Made by a program: the position numbers and the translations under genes. 23,838 nt of DNA from a virus. Shown here piece by piece: positions 1 to 6,956 of this stretch (position 1 is its first letter; each line of letters opens with the position of its first letter). The notes beneath the pieces are model-generated. The model was not told the DNA's origin. It was given only the letters and a program-made list of their open reading frames with translations, and did not search any database. The stretch spans positions 1-23,838 of the IMG/VR virus record IMGVR_UViG_3300028559_000191. One strand, written 5' to 3'.

Positions 1-3
1 CAT
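1..3 (-). CDS. Start codon of an off-window gene
   Basis: An ATG on the minus strand occupies the first three bases of the window. It is preceded by AAGGA with a 7-base spacer (AATCAAA), a good ribosome binding site, and lies about 30 bases downstream of an early-type promoter (33-60). Almost the whole gene lies outside the window, so its product cannot be stated. Confidence 0.5.
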
Positions 4-32
4 TTTGATTTCCTTCAATTCATCCTATTATC

Positions 33-60
33 ATAGTAACAGGACTCTAATTAAAGTCAA
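33..60 (-). promoter_or_regulatory. Early sigma70-type promoter P1
   Basis: On the minus strand TTGACT (55-60), a 16-base spacer and TACTAT (33-38) form a host-sigma70-like promoter; TATGAT at 19 bases is an alternative -10. It reads out of the window towards the start codon at 1-3. The -35 box contains the TGA stop of the pyrophosphohydrolase gene. The region is nearly identical to promoter P2 (2238-2265) from the -35 box through GATAATAGGA. Confidence 0.7.
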
Positions 61-566
61 CCGCTATTTTGCGCCACCCATTTTAGAGCCTCGAGTTTGT
101 CCTGGTATTCAGCAATCTTTTCAAGTTCTTCCATTGCTGCGGCACGCCGAATTTGCCCATCAATCTCGGTCTGAAGCTCTGGGCCTGGGTCGGCCCAGTT
201 CGCGGGCTTCATAACTTTGCCGGCTTTTGGGTGCCCTTCAGGATAGTATACCACTTTGTAGACACCATCGATTAGATGTAACTTTTTCATATTGGCTGTA
301 TGGACAATATCCCACAGCGGGCCTGGGTCTAGTCCAAGCTCTACAAGGATTCCGATATTAAAATAAAGCCCGTCAATAGCCGCATCAGCTTGTTCTACAA
401 GAGTAGTGGCATCACGTAGTTCTTGAGCTTCCTCCTCACACCAACTAGCACGCTGCGCTGCGCGTTCTCTAGTTAGCATGGTAGGGGTGAGTGGAGCTGG
501 ATGATTGAATGCTAGATGAAAGCCGATAACGTCATTTGTAGCGTATTTAAGTGTGTTCATAGTCAT
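57..566 (-). CDS. MazG/HisE-like all-alpha NTP pyrophosphohydrolase
   Basis: A 169-residue protein of the all-alpha NTP pyrophosphatase superfamily (MazG, HisE, dUTPase-like). These enzymes hydrolyse (d)NTPs to monophosphates plus pyrophosphate with Mg2+ held by a cluster of acidic residues. The sequence shows an acidic helix with an E-x-x-E pair around residues 46-49 and the second metal motif E-Q-A-D-A-A-I-D (D61 and D65), the usual spacing for the family. The C-terminal third (from about residue 110) is a predicted helical extension without a known role. It follows thyX with a one-base gap, which suits a nucleotide-pool function. The ATG at 566 is preceded by GAAAG at 6 bases; a second ATG two codons later is possible. 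The exact substrate cannot be read from sequence. Confidence 0.7.
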   Translation of the reverse strand: MTMNTLKYATNDVIGFHLAFNHPAPLTPTMLTRERAAQRASWCEEEAQELRDATTLVEQADAAIDGLYFNIGILVELGLDPGPLWDIVHTANMKKLHLIDGVYKVVYYPEGHPKAGKVMKPANWADPGPELQTEIDGQIRRAAAMEELEKIAEYQDKLEALKWVAQNSG

Positions 567-567
567 A

Positions 568-1395
568 TTATACTTTCGTTGCTTTTACAGTTGTAATCGG
601 AACACCAAAGTCGCCATCGGGATGAATGGTAATATCATTGAATGTATACGGAGCTTCTAGTAGCATGAGATAGGCAAGTTCTGCGGCCAGGCGGCGAATC
701 TCAAGGTCTGCATGACTATCACCACGAAGTTCTAGAACATGTCTTAGAGCTCGCATGTTTCCAGTCCATACAAGCTTTGTCTCACATGAGTTTGGAAGAA
801 CGGACCTAGCCGCTTCGTTTGCACGCTTCTTGATTACCGTCTTTTCCTTGATATCATCAACCTCATTGAGCGCGGCAACATAGTCCGCCTGCTCGAGCTT
901 ATAGTCCTCAAGTGCTCTGGCGCATGAGGCTTCAAACCGTTTGATTCTTGGGTGGTCTTTATTGAAAGAACACTGCCACAGAAGCAGAGGCGGCACCACG
1001 AACTTGATGTCCTTGGCGTCAACGTAGCGCTGTGACTCTTGACTTACAGCAAAGCCAGCTCGGTGTCGGATAAGTTCGTGCGTCAGAGCTCTCGACACAC
1101 CAGAAATAGCAAAGGTAAAGTTAACGTGTTCTAGCACCGACCCATGCCGCATCTCGATCACGTTGGCTAGATACTCGTCAGACGGGCGGCCCTTAGAGAA
1201 GCTGTTGTAACAGAATCGCCCAGCAAACTCAGAGATGAGTTCTGGTGCTGGATAGCTTTCTGACTCCATAATGTTACCAAATGGTGTCGTTTCGTCCAAG
1301 TCACCATAGCCATTCTGAATGGCCCAGGACTCAAGTCCCTCAAAATCAAACTGGGATTTACCCACTACTGTGACGGTAGGTTCAAAGATTAGCAT
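568..1395 (-). CDS. thyX: Flavin-dependent thymidylate synthase ThyX
   Basis: A 275-residue FAD-dependent thymidylate synthase, which methylates dUMP to dTMP using methylenetetrahydrofolate and NAD(P)H. The diagnostic ThyX signature RHR-x8-S is present at residues 110-121 (RHRAGFAVSQES, followed by QRY), which binds dUMP and FAD. The upstream block with E-x-R-H-G-S-V-L-E-H (about residues 81-90) and the C-terminal R-A-L-R-H block are also typical. Enteric T4 uses the unrelated ThyA-type Td enzyme, whereas ThyX is frequent in environmental phages. Start ATG has AAGG 7 bases upstream and overlaps the preceding small gene by 14 bases, suggesting coupled translation from promoter 1614-1642. Length is slightly above the usual 220-250. 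Confidence 0.95.
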   Translation of the reverse strand: MLIFEPTVTVVGKSQFDFEGLESWAIQNGYGDLDETTPFGNIMESESYPAPELISEFAGRFCYNSFSKGRPSDEYLANVIEMRHGSVLEHVNFTFAISGVSRALTHELIRHRAGFAVSQESQRYVDAKDIKFVVPPLLLWQCSFNKDHPRIKRFEASCARALEDYKLEQADYVAALNEVDDIKEKTVIKKRANEAARSVLPNSCETKLVWTGNMRALRHVLELRGDSHADLEIRRLAAELAYLMLLEAPYTFNDITIHPDGDFGVPITTVKATKV

Positions 1396-1585
1396 CGTAT
1401 ACCTTTTGTTGAAAGTTGTCGGCTGTGATTAGCCATGTGTTAGCTGCGTCCATCCAGTCAAGTACTTCATTAGGCACTTCGCTGCCGTTCCGTCGTAGGT
1501 TCAGGATTTCGCAATATTTATTCTCAACCACCACCGGGCCATCTTTTGCCATAGTGGGGAGGTCAAAATGCTTTACTTCGGTCAT
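1382..1585 (-). CDS. Small hypothetical protein upstream of thyX
   Basis: An unrecognised 67-residue protein beginning M-T-E-V-K-H-F. The frame is open from 1642, but that codon lies in the promoter -35 box, so translation must begin later. ATG at 1585 has GGAG with a 9-base spacer; ATG at 1591 is only 3 bases from the same GGAG and is less likely. No signal peptide or membrane segment is visible. It contains tryptophans in W-M-D-A-A-N-T-W-L. It is the first gene of the operon with thyX and the pyrophosphohydrolase, and its 3' end overlaps the thyX start by 14 bases. No function can be assigned. Confidence 0.65.
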   Translation of the reverse strand: MTEVKHFDLPTMAKDGPVVVENKYCEILNLRRNGSEVPNEVLDWMDAANTWLITADNFQQKVYDANL

Positions 1586-1613
1586 GTCCATATTCTCCAC
1601 AAGATCATTATAT

Positions 1614-1642
1614 AATATAGTACATCTCTGATATAAAGTCAA
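1614..1642 (-). promoter_or_regulatory. Early sigma70-type promoter P4 (thyX operon)
   Basis: Minus-strand TTGACT (1637-1642), 17-base spacer, TATATT (1614-1619). Transcription would begin near 1607, just ahead of the small gene at 1585, and run through thyX and the pyrophosphohydrolase. It shares the TTGACTTTA start with the other early promoters of this window. Confidence 0.7.
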
Positions 1643-1827
1643 CCACTAGTTTAGCACATCCGCTGAAAGACCACAGCAAGTTGTTACATCTCTCAGTGCT
1701 TCCTTTTCTCTCTCATAATAATAAAGTTGTGAAGTCGCCCCCTACCGCTCCTCACCAATCATGGATATGATTTTAACCCACACATCAAATACCGGCAGGT
1801 AGTAAATGTGTAACCAGCTACTCGAGG

Positions 1828-2208
1828 TTAGCTTTTGTCCTCGTCTAGCATTTTCTTAATGGAGCCATATTTGAGACCGTAGGCGTATTCCACCTCCTCA
1901 TACCCGTAGAAGTCCACGTCAAGTGCGGCATCGGCCTCAATAAGGGTATCAATTGCCTTCTGAAGACCGCACCGCATGGTACCGCGCACAATGTTTACGG
2001 CGGTGACAAATTGCTCCATGGCCAGAGCTTGTTCTTGGGCTTCGCGCTCCATGTTGCGCTCCAGAGCGCCCTCGAGGTAATCCCATTCCTCATTGAATGC
2101 CTCTCGCGAAGCAAAAACAACGTTCCGCGGCCGTGAGCCGTACACGTCCTTATACAGGTCCGAGTAAATGGCGGCGCGGTCATCGGTGATTTGAGCGAGG
2201 GTAAGCAT
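1828..2208 (-). CDS. Hypothetical phage protein (IYSDLYKDVYGSRPR type)
   Basis: A 126-residue protein of unknown function. The N-terminal stretch with S-D-L-Y-K-D-V-Y-G-S-R-P-R is a motif I recognise, from memory, in small hypothetical proteins of many phages and some bacteria, with no established role. The rest is strongly helical and acidic. I chose ATG 2208, which has AGGA with an 8-base spacer; the frame could also open at GTG 2224-2226, which has a poorer context close to the promoter. It has its own early promoter (2238-2265) and is followed by about 185 bases with no convincing gene before the thyX operon promoter. Confidence 0.7.
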   Translation of the reverse strand: MLTLAQITDDRAAIYSDLYKDVYGSRPRNVVFASREAFNEEWDYLEGALERNMEREAQEQALAMEQFVTAVNIVRGTMRCGLQKAIDTLIEADAALDVDFYGYEEVEYAYGLKYGSIKKMLDEDKS

Positions 2209-2237
2209 TTCGGTATTCCTTTTCACTTCCTATTATC

Positions 2238-2265
2238 ATAATAACAGGACCAAGATTAAAGTCAA
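2238..2265 (-). promoter_or_regulatory. Early sigma70-type promoter P2
   Basis: Minus-strand TTGACT (2260-2265), 16-base spacer, TATTAT (2238-2243), immediately followed by GATAATAGGA. It lies directly after the regA stop codon and drives the gene at 1828-2208. Apart from four bases in the spacer and one in the -10, the segment is the same as promoter P1. Confidence 0.75.
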
Positions 2266-2270
2266 ACGAA

Positions 2271-2675
2271 TTATCCAGAAATAATGCGCCTACCGATATT
2301 ATATTTTGCCACAAGCTCCCAGTCACCCTTTTCCTTGTGCGGGAGAATCTTGATTAGGTTCAGAGGCAACCTTGGTTCTTTGATCTTATCAATGCCCACA
2401 ACTTTGATAAGGCCCCAGTCGGCGAGCAATGAGATGATGGTGTTCCGGCGCCCTATGTCGTCGCTTGTCATGTTGCTAGGCTTGCCATCTAGAGCAAATA
2501 GCTCCTTGAAGTGAACAATGTAATAAAGGCCCTGCTTGTGCAGGATATGGCATGACTGATAGATAGTCTTTGTTTTTGAAGAAGCCACACCGATCCTAGT
2601 AAGAGTTTCTCTTACCTTAAGAAAGTCGTCTTGTTCACCAAGTCGGATTTCCACTAGCCTGTCAACAATGTTCAT
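2271..2675 (-). CDS. regA: RegA translational repressor
   Basis: A 134-residue homologue of T4 RegA, an RNA-binding protein that represses translation of early mRNAs by covering their start regions (in T4 including those of gp45, gp44 and regA itself). Highly diagnostic blocks are present: D-F-L-K-V-R-E-T-L-T-R-I-G near the N-terminus, Y-Q-S-C-H-I-L-H-K-Q-G and Y-Y-I-V-H-F-K-E-L in the middle, D-W-G-L-I and the C-terminal K-Y-N-I-G. It is slightly longer than T4 RegA (122 residues), with a short C-terminal addition. It is the last gene of the gp45-44-62-regA operon, in the same order as T4, and its ATG overlaps the gp62 stop (ATGA). RegA target sites cannot be assigned with confidence because the consensus is loose. 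Confidence 0.95.
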   Translation of the reverse strand: MNIVDRLVEIRLGEQDDFLKVRETLTRIGVASSKTKTIYQSCHILHKQGLYYIVHFKELFALDGKPSNMTSDDIGRRNTIISLLADWGLIKVVGIDKIKEPRLPLNLIKILPHKEKGDWELVAKYNIGRRIISG

Positions 2676-3055
2676 TTTACGCCACCCTTATTGTTCTTTT
2701 TCTTAATAGCTTCGATCTGGTCGAGCGTAAGAATAGAAAGAGCGGTGAGTCCTTTGCGGCGATCACAACCATAATATTCACATATAAGAGCTAGATCAGC
2801 AGATTTATTCTTCTGACCCCACTTCTCATTACGCTTCCTGGGTCTTATGCTATTTATAAGATAGTCATACGCCATCCTATTGTCTAGGTGGTGGTGCATA
2901 TTGACAAAGTTGGATTGCATGACTGTATCAGGGTAGTACGATAGACCTCGGTTGATTACCCAGGCGGGATATTGCTTTTCTGCAATATCATCCACCATCA
3001 GGTCTTTCTTGTTGCCGTTAATGCTAGCCAGCCAGGGCCATGGCTCGGTGGTCAC
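2672..3055 (-). CDS. 62: Clamp loader small subunit gp62
   Basis: A 127-residue homologue of T4 gp62, the non-ATPase subunit that joins four gp44 subunits to load the gp45 sliding clamp. Recognition rests on position between gp44 and regA and on family residues such as W-V-I-N-R-G-L-S-Y-Y-P-D, M-H-H-H-L-D, and P-R-K-R-N-E-K-W. It is much shorter than T4 gp62 (187 residues), as in environmental T4 relatives, so the C-terminal domain is reduced. The start is GTG, overlapping the gp44 stop (GTGA), which implies translational coupling that would tie its amount to gp44. A perfect TATAAATA lies within the gene at 2851-2858 but is probably coincidental. Confidence 0.88.
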   Translation of the reverse strand: MTTEPWPWLASINGNKKDLMVDDIAEKQYPAWVINRGLSYYPDTVMQSNFVNMHHHLDNRMAYDYLINSIRPRKRNEKWGQKNKSADLALICEYYGCDRRKGLTALSILTLDQIEAIKKKNNKGGVK

Positions 3056-3993
3056 TTGAACTCACATTCGACCATAAGTTCAACCAGCGCCGCAGCAAGG
3101 TTGATCTCATGATCTGCAACGAAAGCCGCTTGGTATTGGTACTTTGCCAGAACCATCACCATCGCTGGAATCGAGCCAAGTTCTACGTATTGAGAGCAGT
3201 TATCATATAGCGCTCTAAACAGAGTAGCGGTATCTGTGTCGGCATTGGCTACAAGCCACCGACGAGCATCACCGAACTGTTTGTTCTTTAGGAACCCGGT
3301 GAGTTCCTTGAATGCCCGAGGATCAAGTGAAGTGAGAATACCACTGTCAATCTTACCAGAGGCACTGTAGCGTTGAAGCTCATTTAGTACTCGGCGCCAG
3401 TCGGGTAGGTGCATCTTAATCAGAGCAGCAACCGCGGCTGGGTCAGCCTCAACATTTTCAGTCTTGAGGATTTGCATAGCACGTTTGTGGAACTGACCTG
3501 CAAGAGAAGGTAGGTCCTCCTTCTTGATCTTGAAGTCGATGACCGTGCACCGAGAGTGTAGTGGCTCAATGATCCTGTGCTTGTAGTTACAGGTCATAAT
3601 GAAACCACAGTTCTTTGAGTATTCTTCAATGAAGTTACGCAGAGCCGGTTGCACTTTGTCAGCAGATAGATAGTCCGCCTCGTCAAGAATAACATACTTG
3701 CGGCCGCCGAGCATAGAGACCGACGATGCAAACTGTTGAATGTCATGCCGAAGAACGTCAATACCTGCATTGAGCGAACCATTGATTACGATGTAATCGC
3801 ACCCAAGTTGCTCTAGCATGGCTTTGGCTACAGTGGTTTTGCCTACCCCTGCTGTTCCAGAGAGAATGAGGTTAGGGATGTTGCCCTGGTCCACAAACTT
3901 CTGGAACATTTTCTTATACTCAGGGGATAGGATTGTGTCTTCAATTGTCTTGGGCCGATAGAGTTCGGTCCAAAGGAAGTCATCTTTTATCAT
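3052..3993 (-). CDS. 44: Clamp loader ATPase subunit gp44
   Basis: A 313-residue AAA+ ATPase of the RFC/clamp-loader type. Walker A is S-G-T-A-G-V-G-K-T-T (residues 45-54), Walker B is V-I-L-D-E-A-D (101-107), and the S-R-C arginine-finger motif lies at 147-149. The N-terminal L-W-T-E-L-Y-R-P-K motif is typical of clamp loader subunits. The C-terminal half forms the helical collar. With gp62 it opens the gp45 ring and places it at primer-template junctions. It lies 19 bases after gp45 and overlaps gp62 by 4 bases. AGGA is 11 bases upstream of the ATG, a somewhat long spacing. Confidence 0.96.
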   Translation of the reverse strand: MIKDDFLWTELYRPKTIEDTILSPEYKKMFQKFVDQGNIPNLILSGTAGVGKTTVAKAMLEQLGCDYIVINGSLNAGIDVLRHDIQQFASSVSMLGGRKYVILDEADYLSADKVQPALRNFIEEYSKNCGFIMTCNYKHRIIEPLHSRCTVIDFKIKKEDLPSLAGQFHKRAMQILKTENVEADPAAVAALIKMHLPDWRRVLNELQRYSASGKIDSGILTSLDPRAFKELTGFLKNKQFGDARRWLVANADTDTATLFRALYDNCSQYVELGSIPAMVMVLAKYQYQAAFVADHEINLAAALVELMVECEFK

Positions 3994-4012
3994 AATGTAA
4001 AGGTCCTATTGT

Positions 4013-4666
4013 TTAGCCGAAGGTGCTGTTGGATTCCACTGCAATCCAGTACTCTGCCTGAGCACCGGTGAACTTGGAAAGGCCCTTTGAAGTGACTTCA
4101 ACTTCATAATTGCCAGGCAGGATTCGGATGTTCTCTGCAAGGATGAGCATTCGGAAGGTATCAGTTGTCTTGCCAACGGCAGTGCTGTAGCTATCGCCGC
4201 CCTTTTTACTATCGACACAGCCGATGGTGATGGTTTCACCGTCGCCAGTAATTGAGATTTCAGGCAGGCTTAGAACAGACTGCGCCTTCATTAGGTCGGC
4301 AAAGTCAGTTTCATTAAGCGTGAACTTAATCTCTGGGGCTGGCAGCTTTAGGTCTTTTTCGGGTGGCGCAATGATAAGCGACGGGTCGGCAAAGACGTAG
4401 TTAATCTTACGAGTACCTTGCTTGATAGTCATATTTGTATCATTGATCTCGATTACTGGATCGCTGAATAGTGCCAGAGTCGATAGGAACCGAGATAGAT
4501 CGTAAATGGCAAATTGCTTTACGATGGTAGTATCTAGCTTAGCCTTTGCCAAAACAGACTTTGACTGAGATAGAGTACTTAGGGTATCACCTTCTTTGAA
4601 GATAATTGAAGGATTGATTGCCGCAAAGTTCTTAAGTAGTTGGATAGTAGATGGTGTAAATTTCAT
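4013..4666 (-). CDS. 45: Sliding clamp gp45 (DNA polymerase processivity factor)
   Basis: A 217-residue homologue of T4 gp45, the trimeric ring that tethers DNA polymerase to DNA and, with gp55 and gp33, activates late transcription. The N-terminus M-K-F-T-P-S-T-I-Q-L-L-K-N-F-A and the block I-Y-D-L-S-R-F-L-S-T-L-A-L-F are typical of the family, and the length is close to T4 (228). The frame is open to 4723, but ATG 4666 has AGGAG at 7 bases and the upstream part overlaps the promoter, so 4666 is the start. It is the first gene of the replication operon (gp45, gp44, gp62, regA). Confidence 0.95.
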   Translation of the reverse strand: MKFTPSTIQLLKNFAAINPSIIFKEGDTLSTLSQSKSVLAKAKLDTTIVKQFAIYDLSRFLSTLALFSDPVIEINDTNMTIKQGTRKINYVFADPSLIIAPPEKDLKLPAPEIKFTLNETDFADLMKAQSVLSLPEISITGDGETITIGCVDSKKGGDSYSTAVGKTTDTFRMLILAENIRILPGNYEVEVTSKGLSKFTGAQAEYWIAVESNSTFG

Positions 4667-4694
4667 TATTAAACTCCTAGTTTCACGATTATTG

Positions 4695-4723
4695 ATAGTA
4701 CTATGGGAAGACAATAAAGTCAA
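4695..4723 (-). promoter_or_regulatory. Early sigma70-type promoter P3 (gp45 operon)
   Basis: Minus-strand TTGACT (4718-4723), 17-base spacer, TACTAT (4695-4700). The predicted transcript starts about 20 bases ahead of the gp45 ATG and would carry gp45, gp44, gp62 and regA. Confidence 0.75.
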
Positions 4724-4767
4724 CCAATTTGTTTTAGAGATTATCTTGGCGAGCCACTAGCTTATTA

Positions 4768-4950
4768 TTATGTATTAGTTAGAGACCCGGAAAGTGTAAA
4801 TGTAGATAGTATGGTGTTGGCATTCGAATCATTAGACACTGTCCATAAGGTAGGCACTTGAGTTCCTCCTCCGCCCGGACTTTCACCTGTGACAGATATC
4901 AAATAGTTGACTGTAACCACATCATTATTTGATACCGTTCTTTTTAGATG
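4768..4950 (-). other. In-frame 60-codon extension after amber stop (duplicated domain)
   Basis: Directly after the TAG of the fibre-like gene (4951-4953) the same frame stays open for 60 codons, ending with TAA at 4768-4770. The translation parallels the end of the upstream protein: K-R-T-V-S-N-N-D matches K-V-T-V-S-N-N-D, a G-G-G-G linker matches G-G-G-S-G-G, and W-T-V-S-N-D-S-N-A-N-T-I-L-S-T-F matches F-N-I-T-N-D-S-S-S-N-T-S-L-D-T-F. The DNA of the two copies has diverged considerably, so the duplication is not recent. No in-frame ATG with a ribosome binding site lies near its beginning. It is either translated by amber readthrough or is a remnant cut off by a nonsense mutation. Confidence 0.7.
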
Positions 4951-5550
4951 CTATGACGAGACATCAAATGTATCCAACGAGGTGTTAGAACTAGAGTCGT
5001 TTGTTATGTTGAACGTTGCACCTCCGCTCCCACCTCCGGAAACACCCAGCCCAACTTTAAGTGTGTCATTATTAGAAACGGTAACTTTCGCATTAAGAGT
5101 AATGTTACCTGAGTTGCCGACGCCTGGCGAGGCCCATGACACCGTATTCGCTAACGATCCGTTTACATAGATGTAGAGCTGAAGACTGATAGATTCTTCG
5201 CCGGGTTCCTCGAGGTAGAGTGGATCTGGGTCGATGCCGTTGGCATATGCGTTACTTGTTCCGAAGTTCAGAGTAATCGGAGTATTGATGCCTGTGATGG
5301 TTATCTGATTACTATTTGCATTACCTGCAGGTCCGGTGATATCAAACGCCGCAGGAACAGGGTCCGCATTGGTAGCATTATAGAAGTTGGACAGGCTGAT
5401 CTGCCCGCTCGTCGGCACTGAACTATTTGCTGCAATATCGGGGACAAGCCCACCCCCCCGATAATACTCAGTTATGGCAATAGGATTGGACCCACCAAAC
5501 TCAGTTTGTAGGTCATTTAACGAGATTGCGCCTGAAGCGGGTAATGGCAT
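4951..5550 (-). CDS. Tail-fibre or virion-surface type protein
   Basis: A 199-residue protein rich in Gly, Ser, Asn and Thr. The first ~60 residues (S-G-A-I-S-L-N-D-L-Q-T-E-F-G-G, E-Y-Y-R-G-G, then S-G-Q-I-S-L-S-N-F-Y) form a module that I recognise from many phage structural proteins, often at the head of fibre or appendage genes. The remainder (about 70-199) looks like an all-beta Ig-like domain ending in T-V-S-N-N-D...F-D-V-S-S. The ATG has AGGA at 8 bases, and a perfect late promoter lies 32 bases upstream, supporting a virion role. It ends in TAG but the frame continues for 60 codons into a second copy of the last ~45 residues. Exact location in the particle is unknown. Confidence 0.75.
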   Translation of the reverse strand: MPLPASGAISLNDLQTEFGGSNPIAITEYYRGGGLVPDIAANSSVPTSGQISLSNFYNATNADPVPAAFDITGPAGNANSNQITITGINTPITLNFGTSNAYANGIDPDPLYLEEPGEESISLQLYIYVNGSLANTVSWASPGVGNSGNITLNAKVTVSNNDTLKVGLGVSGGGSGGATFNITNDSSSNTSLDTFDVSS

Positions 5551-5581
5551 GGAGGTGGTCCTTTAAGAAAGTGTTCCTATG

Positions 5582-5589
5582 TATTTATA
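5582..5589 (-). promoter_or_regulatory. T4-type late promoter TATAAATA
   Basis: Perfect minus-strand TATAAATA in an intergenic gap, 32 bases upstream of the fibre-like gene start at 5550. T4 late promoters consist of this single -10 element, recognised by gp55-RNA polymerase. Confidence 0.85.
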
Positions 5590-5597
5590 AGAATATT

Positions 5598-6452
5598 CTA
5601 TTTCTTTTTCACACTACTGTCGGCGGTAGCATTTGCGCCAATCTTAGCCAGGTCACTTAGTGAACCGCCAAAGATCATCATACCGACATGGCTGAGTTGC
5701 ATCCATGGGCAGAGCCAAACCTTCATGCCGGCTTTGCGGGTCCATTGACAGAACATATAGTCCTCTGATAGATACCGGTTGCTATCCTTACAGATGGGAG
5801 TATCAAAGAAAGCCATAATCTGCCTGGTGCCATCAAAGTGCTCAGTGCGAACGTGGTCGGGTGTGTACATCTGCTCAGGATATGCTTCCTGGAACTTTTC
5901 AAAGGTCTTACGACGGATCATCATGAAGCCAGTGCCAGCTTCCAGAACTTCGGCTGGTTCGCCTAGAAGGATAGAGGTAGTCCCGTTGGCTGGGTTGAAC
6001 ACGTAGTCACCAACGAACTTACTTAGTTCTTCTGGATTCTCGTCTGCAAAGCCCTTGTCTACTGCCAGTTTAATTTTCTCCCATGAGATACACTTCTTGG
6101 GATAAGGACCGGCGATGATATCGTATTCGTTGGTTTCATCTTCATGATCCTGTAGAGCCATAAGCGCTAGAACATCATGAGGATTAAAGCCGATATCAGA
6201 ATCAATAAACATCATATGAGTGTCGCCCGACCGCATGAACTCATCGGCACAGTAGTTTCGAGCTCTTGTGATTAGTGATTCATTGAATAGGAAGTAGAAT
6301 CGGACCTGGATTCCGTTTGCTGTGCATAGAGCCGAAAGGTCAGCAATTGACTTAGTAAACATTCCGGCGCATTGCCCACCATACATCGGTGTTGCTACGA
6401 AGAGTTTACGGCGGCGCATAGTTTCGATGGGTACTTTAATTTCGATGGACAA
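5598..6452 (-). CDS. GT-A fold glycosyltransferase-like protein
   Basis: A 284-residue protein with glycosyltransferase family 2-like features. The N-terminal K-L-F-V-A-T-P-M-Y-G-G is a typical first strand, F-I-D-S-D-I-G-F (residues 82-89) contains the D-x-D metal and nucleotide-sugar binding motif, and L-S-E-D-Y-M-F-C-Q-W matches the acidic catalytic E-D region. From memory, similar proteins occur in environmental T4-type phages, without known acceptors. The start is TTG at 6450-6452 with an ideal AGGAG and 6-base spacer; the first ATG would remove the leading 11 residues. It is 60 bases after the DUF3310-like gene, and a near-consensus late promoter (CATAAATA) is upstream, so it may be expressed late as well as by readthrough of the sugar operon. 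It ends in TAG. Confidence 0.75.
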   Translation of the reverse strand: MSIEIKVPIETMRRRKLFVATPMYGGQCAGMFTKSIADLSALCTANGIQVRFYFLFNESLITRARNYCADEFMRSGDTHMMFIDSDIGFNPHDVLALMALQDHEDETNEYDIIAGPYPKKCISWEKIKLAVDKGFADENPEELSKFVGDYVFNPANGTTSILLGEPAEVLEAGTGFMMIRRKTFEKFQEAYPEQMYTPDHVRTEHFDGTRQIMAFFDTPICKDSNRYLSEDYMFCQWTRKAGMKVWLCPWMQLSHVGMMIFGGSLSDLAKIGANATADSSVKKK

Positions 6453-6512
6453 ATTTGTCTCCTATTATGTAATGTCGGGGATTTTGGGTGAGTGTAAACT
6501 CTAACGCCTATC

Positions 6513-6956
6513 TTATTTATGCGATTTGCTACTTACATATGGAACTGAAAGCTTAGTTTCTACTGCGGTCTTTAGATCGATCGGTTTTCCGCGGGCGTAT
6601 CCAGCAGTGCTAGGGTAAGGGATACCATTCAAGTCAAAATCAGGAGTAACAGGAGTAATGGCATCCGTGAATTCAATGAGTTCATCTTGCTCATTATCGT
6701 GAACATGAAGCTGCATGATGGCATAATGGATGACTTTCATCATATCCTTGCGCCATTCTTCCTTGGTTCCTTTACGCCCATATCGCTGAGCATACTTCAG
6801 GATGTTGCCAATGTTAAAGCCGGTGCCATGACCAGCATCAAAGATAAACTCTGTAGCTTGGAACTTACTGTAACTGTAATGCCCACCATACGTGCCATTG
6901 ACATAGTCAGTGACTTCCTTTAGGATTTTATCTTCACTATATTTGTAGTCGATCAT
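6513..6956 (-). CDS. DUF3310-like phage protein
   Basis: A 147-residue protein resembling the DUF3310 family of small phage proteins, whose role is not established. The core is H-Y-S-Y-S-K-F-Q-A-T-E-F-I, then F-N-I-G-N-I-L-K-Y-A-Q-R-Y-G-R-K-G followed by W-R-K-D-M-M-K-V-I-H-Y-A, fitting the family pattern of G-N-x-x-K-Y-x-x-R-x-x-x-K-G. The C-terminal 50 residues are Pro-rich and probably flexible. The start ATG at 6954-6956 shares one base with the stop of the dehydrogenase gene, and AGGA is 5 bases upstream; a GTG one codon earlier is less likely. Its place at the end of the nucleotide-sugar operon gives no clear hint of function. Confidence 0.7.
   Translation of the reverse strand: MIDYKYSEDKILKEVTDYVNGTYGGHYSYSKFQATEFIFDAGHGTGFNIGNILKYAQRYGRKGTKEEWRKDMMKVIHYAIMQLHVHDNEQDELIEFTDAITPVTPDFDLNGIPYPSTAGYARGKPIDLKTAVETKLSVPYVSSKSHK
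6514..6521 (-). promoter_or_regulatory. Possible late promoter CATAAATA
   Basis: Minus-strand CATAAATA matches the late consensus at 7 of 8 positions. It overlaps the 3' end of the DUF3310-like gene and is 62 bases from the glycosyltransferase start, farther than the 22-34 bases seen for the other late promoters, so it is less certain. Confidence 0.4.

Noticed and set aside
1643-1827. Intergenic stretch with a short open minus-strand frame (W-L-H-I-Y-Y-L-P-V-F-D-V-W-V)
   Set aside because: No start codon with a ribosome binding site; it is a shifted frame running out of the end of the preceding gene. No tRNA or clear terminator was found there either.
2851-2858. Perfect late-promoter sequence TATAAATA on the minus strand inside gp62
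   Set aside because: It lies in coding sequence, far from a start codon, and one chance copy of an 8-mer in about 24 kb is not surprising. A late regA transcript is possible but nothing else supports it.
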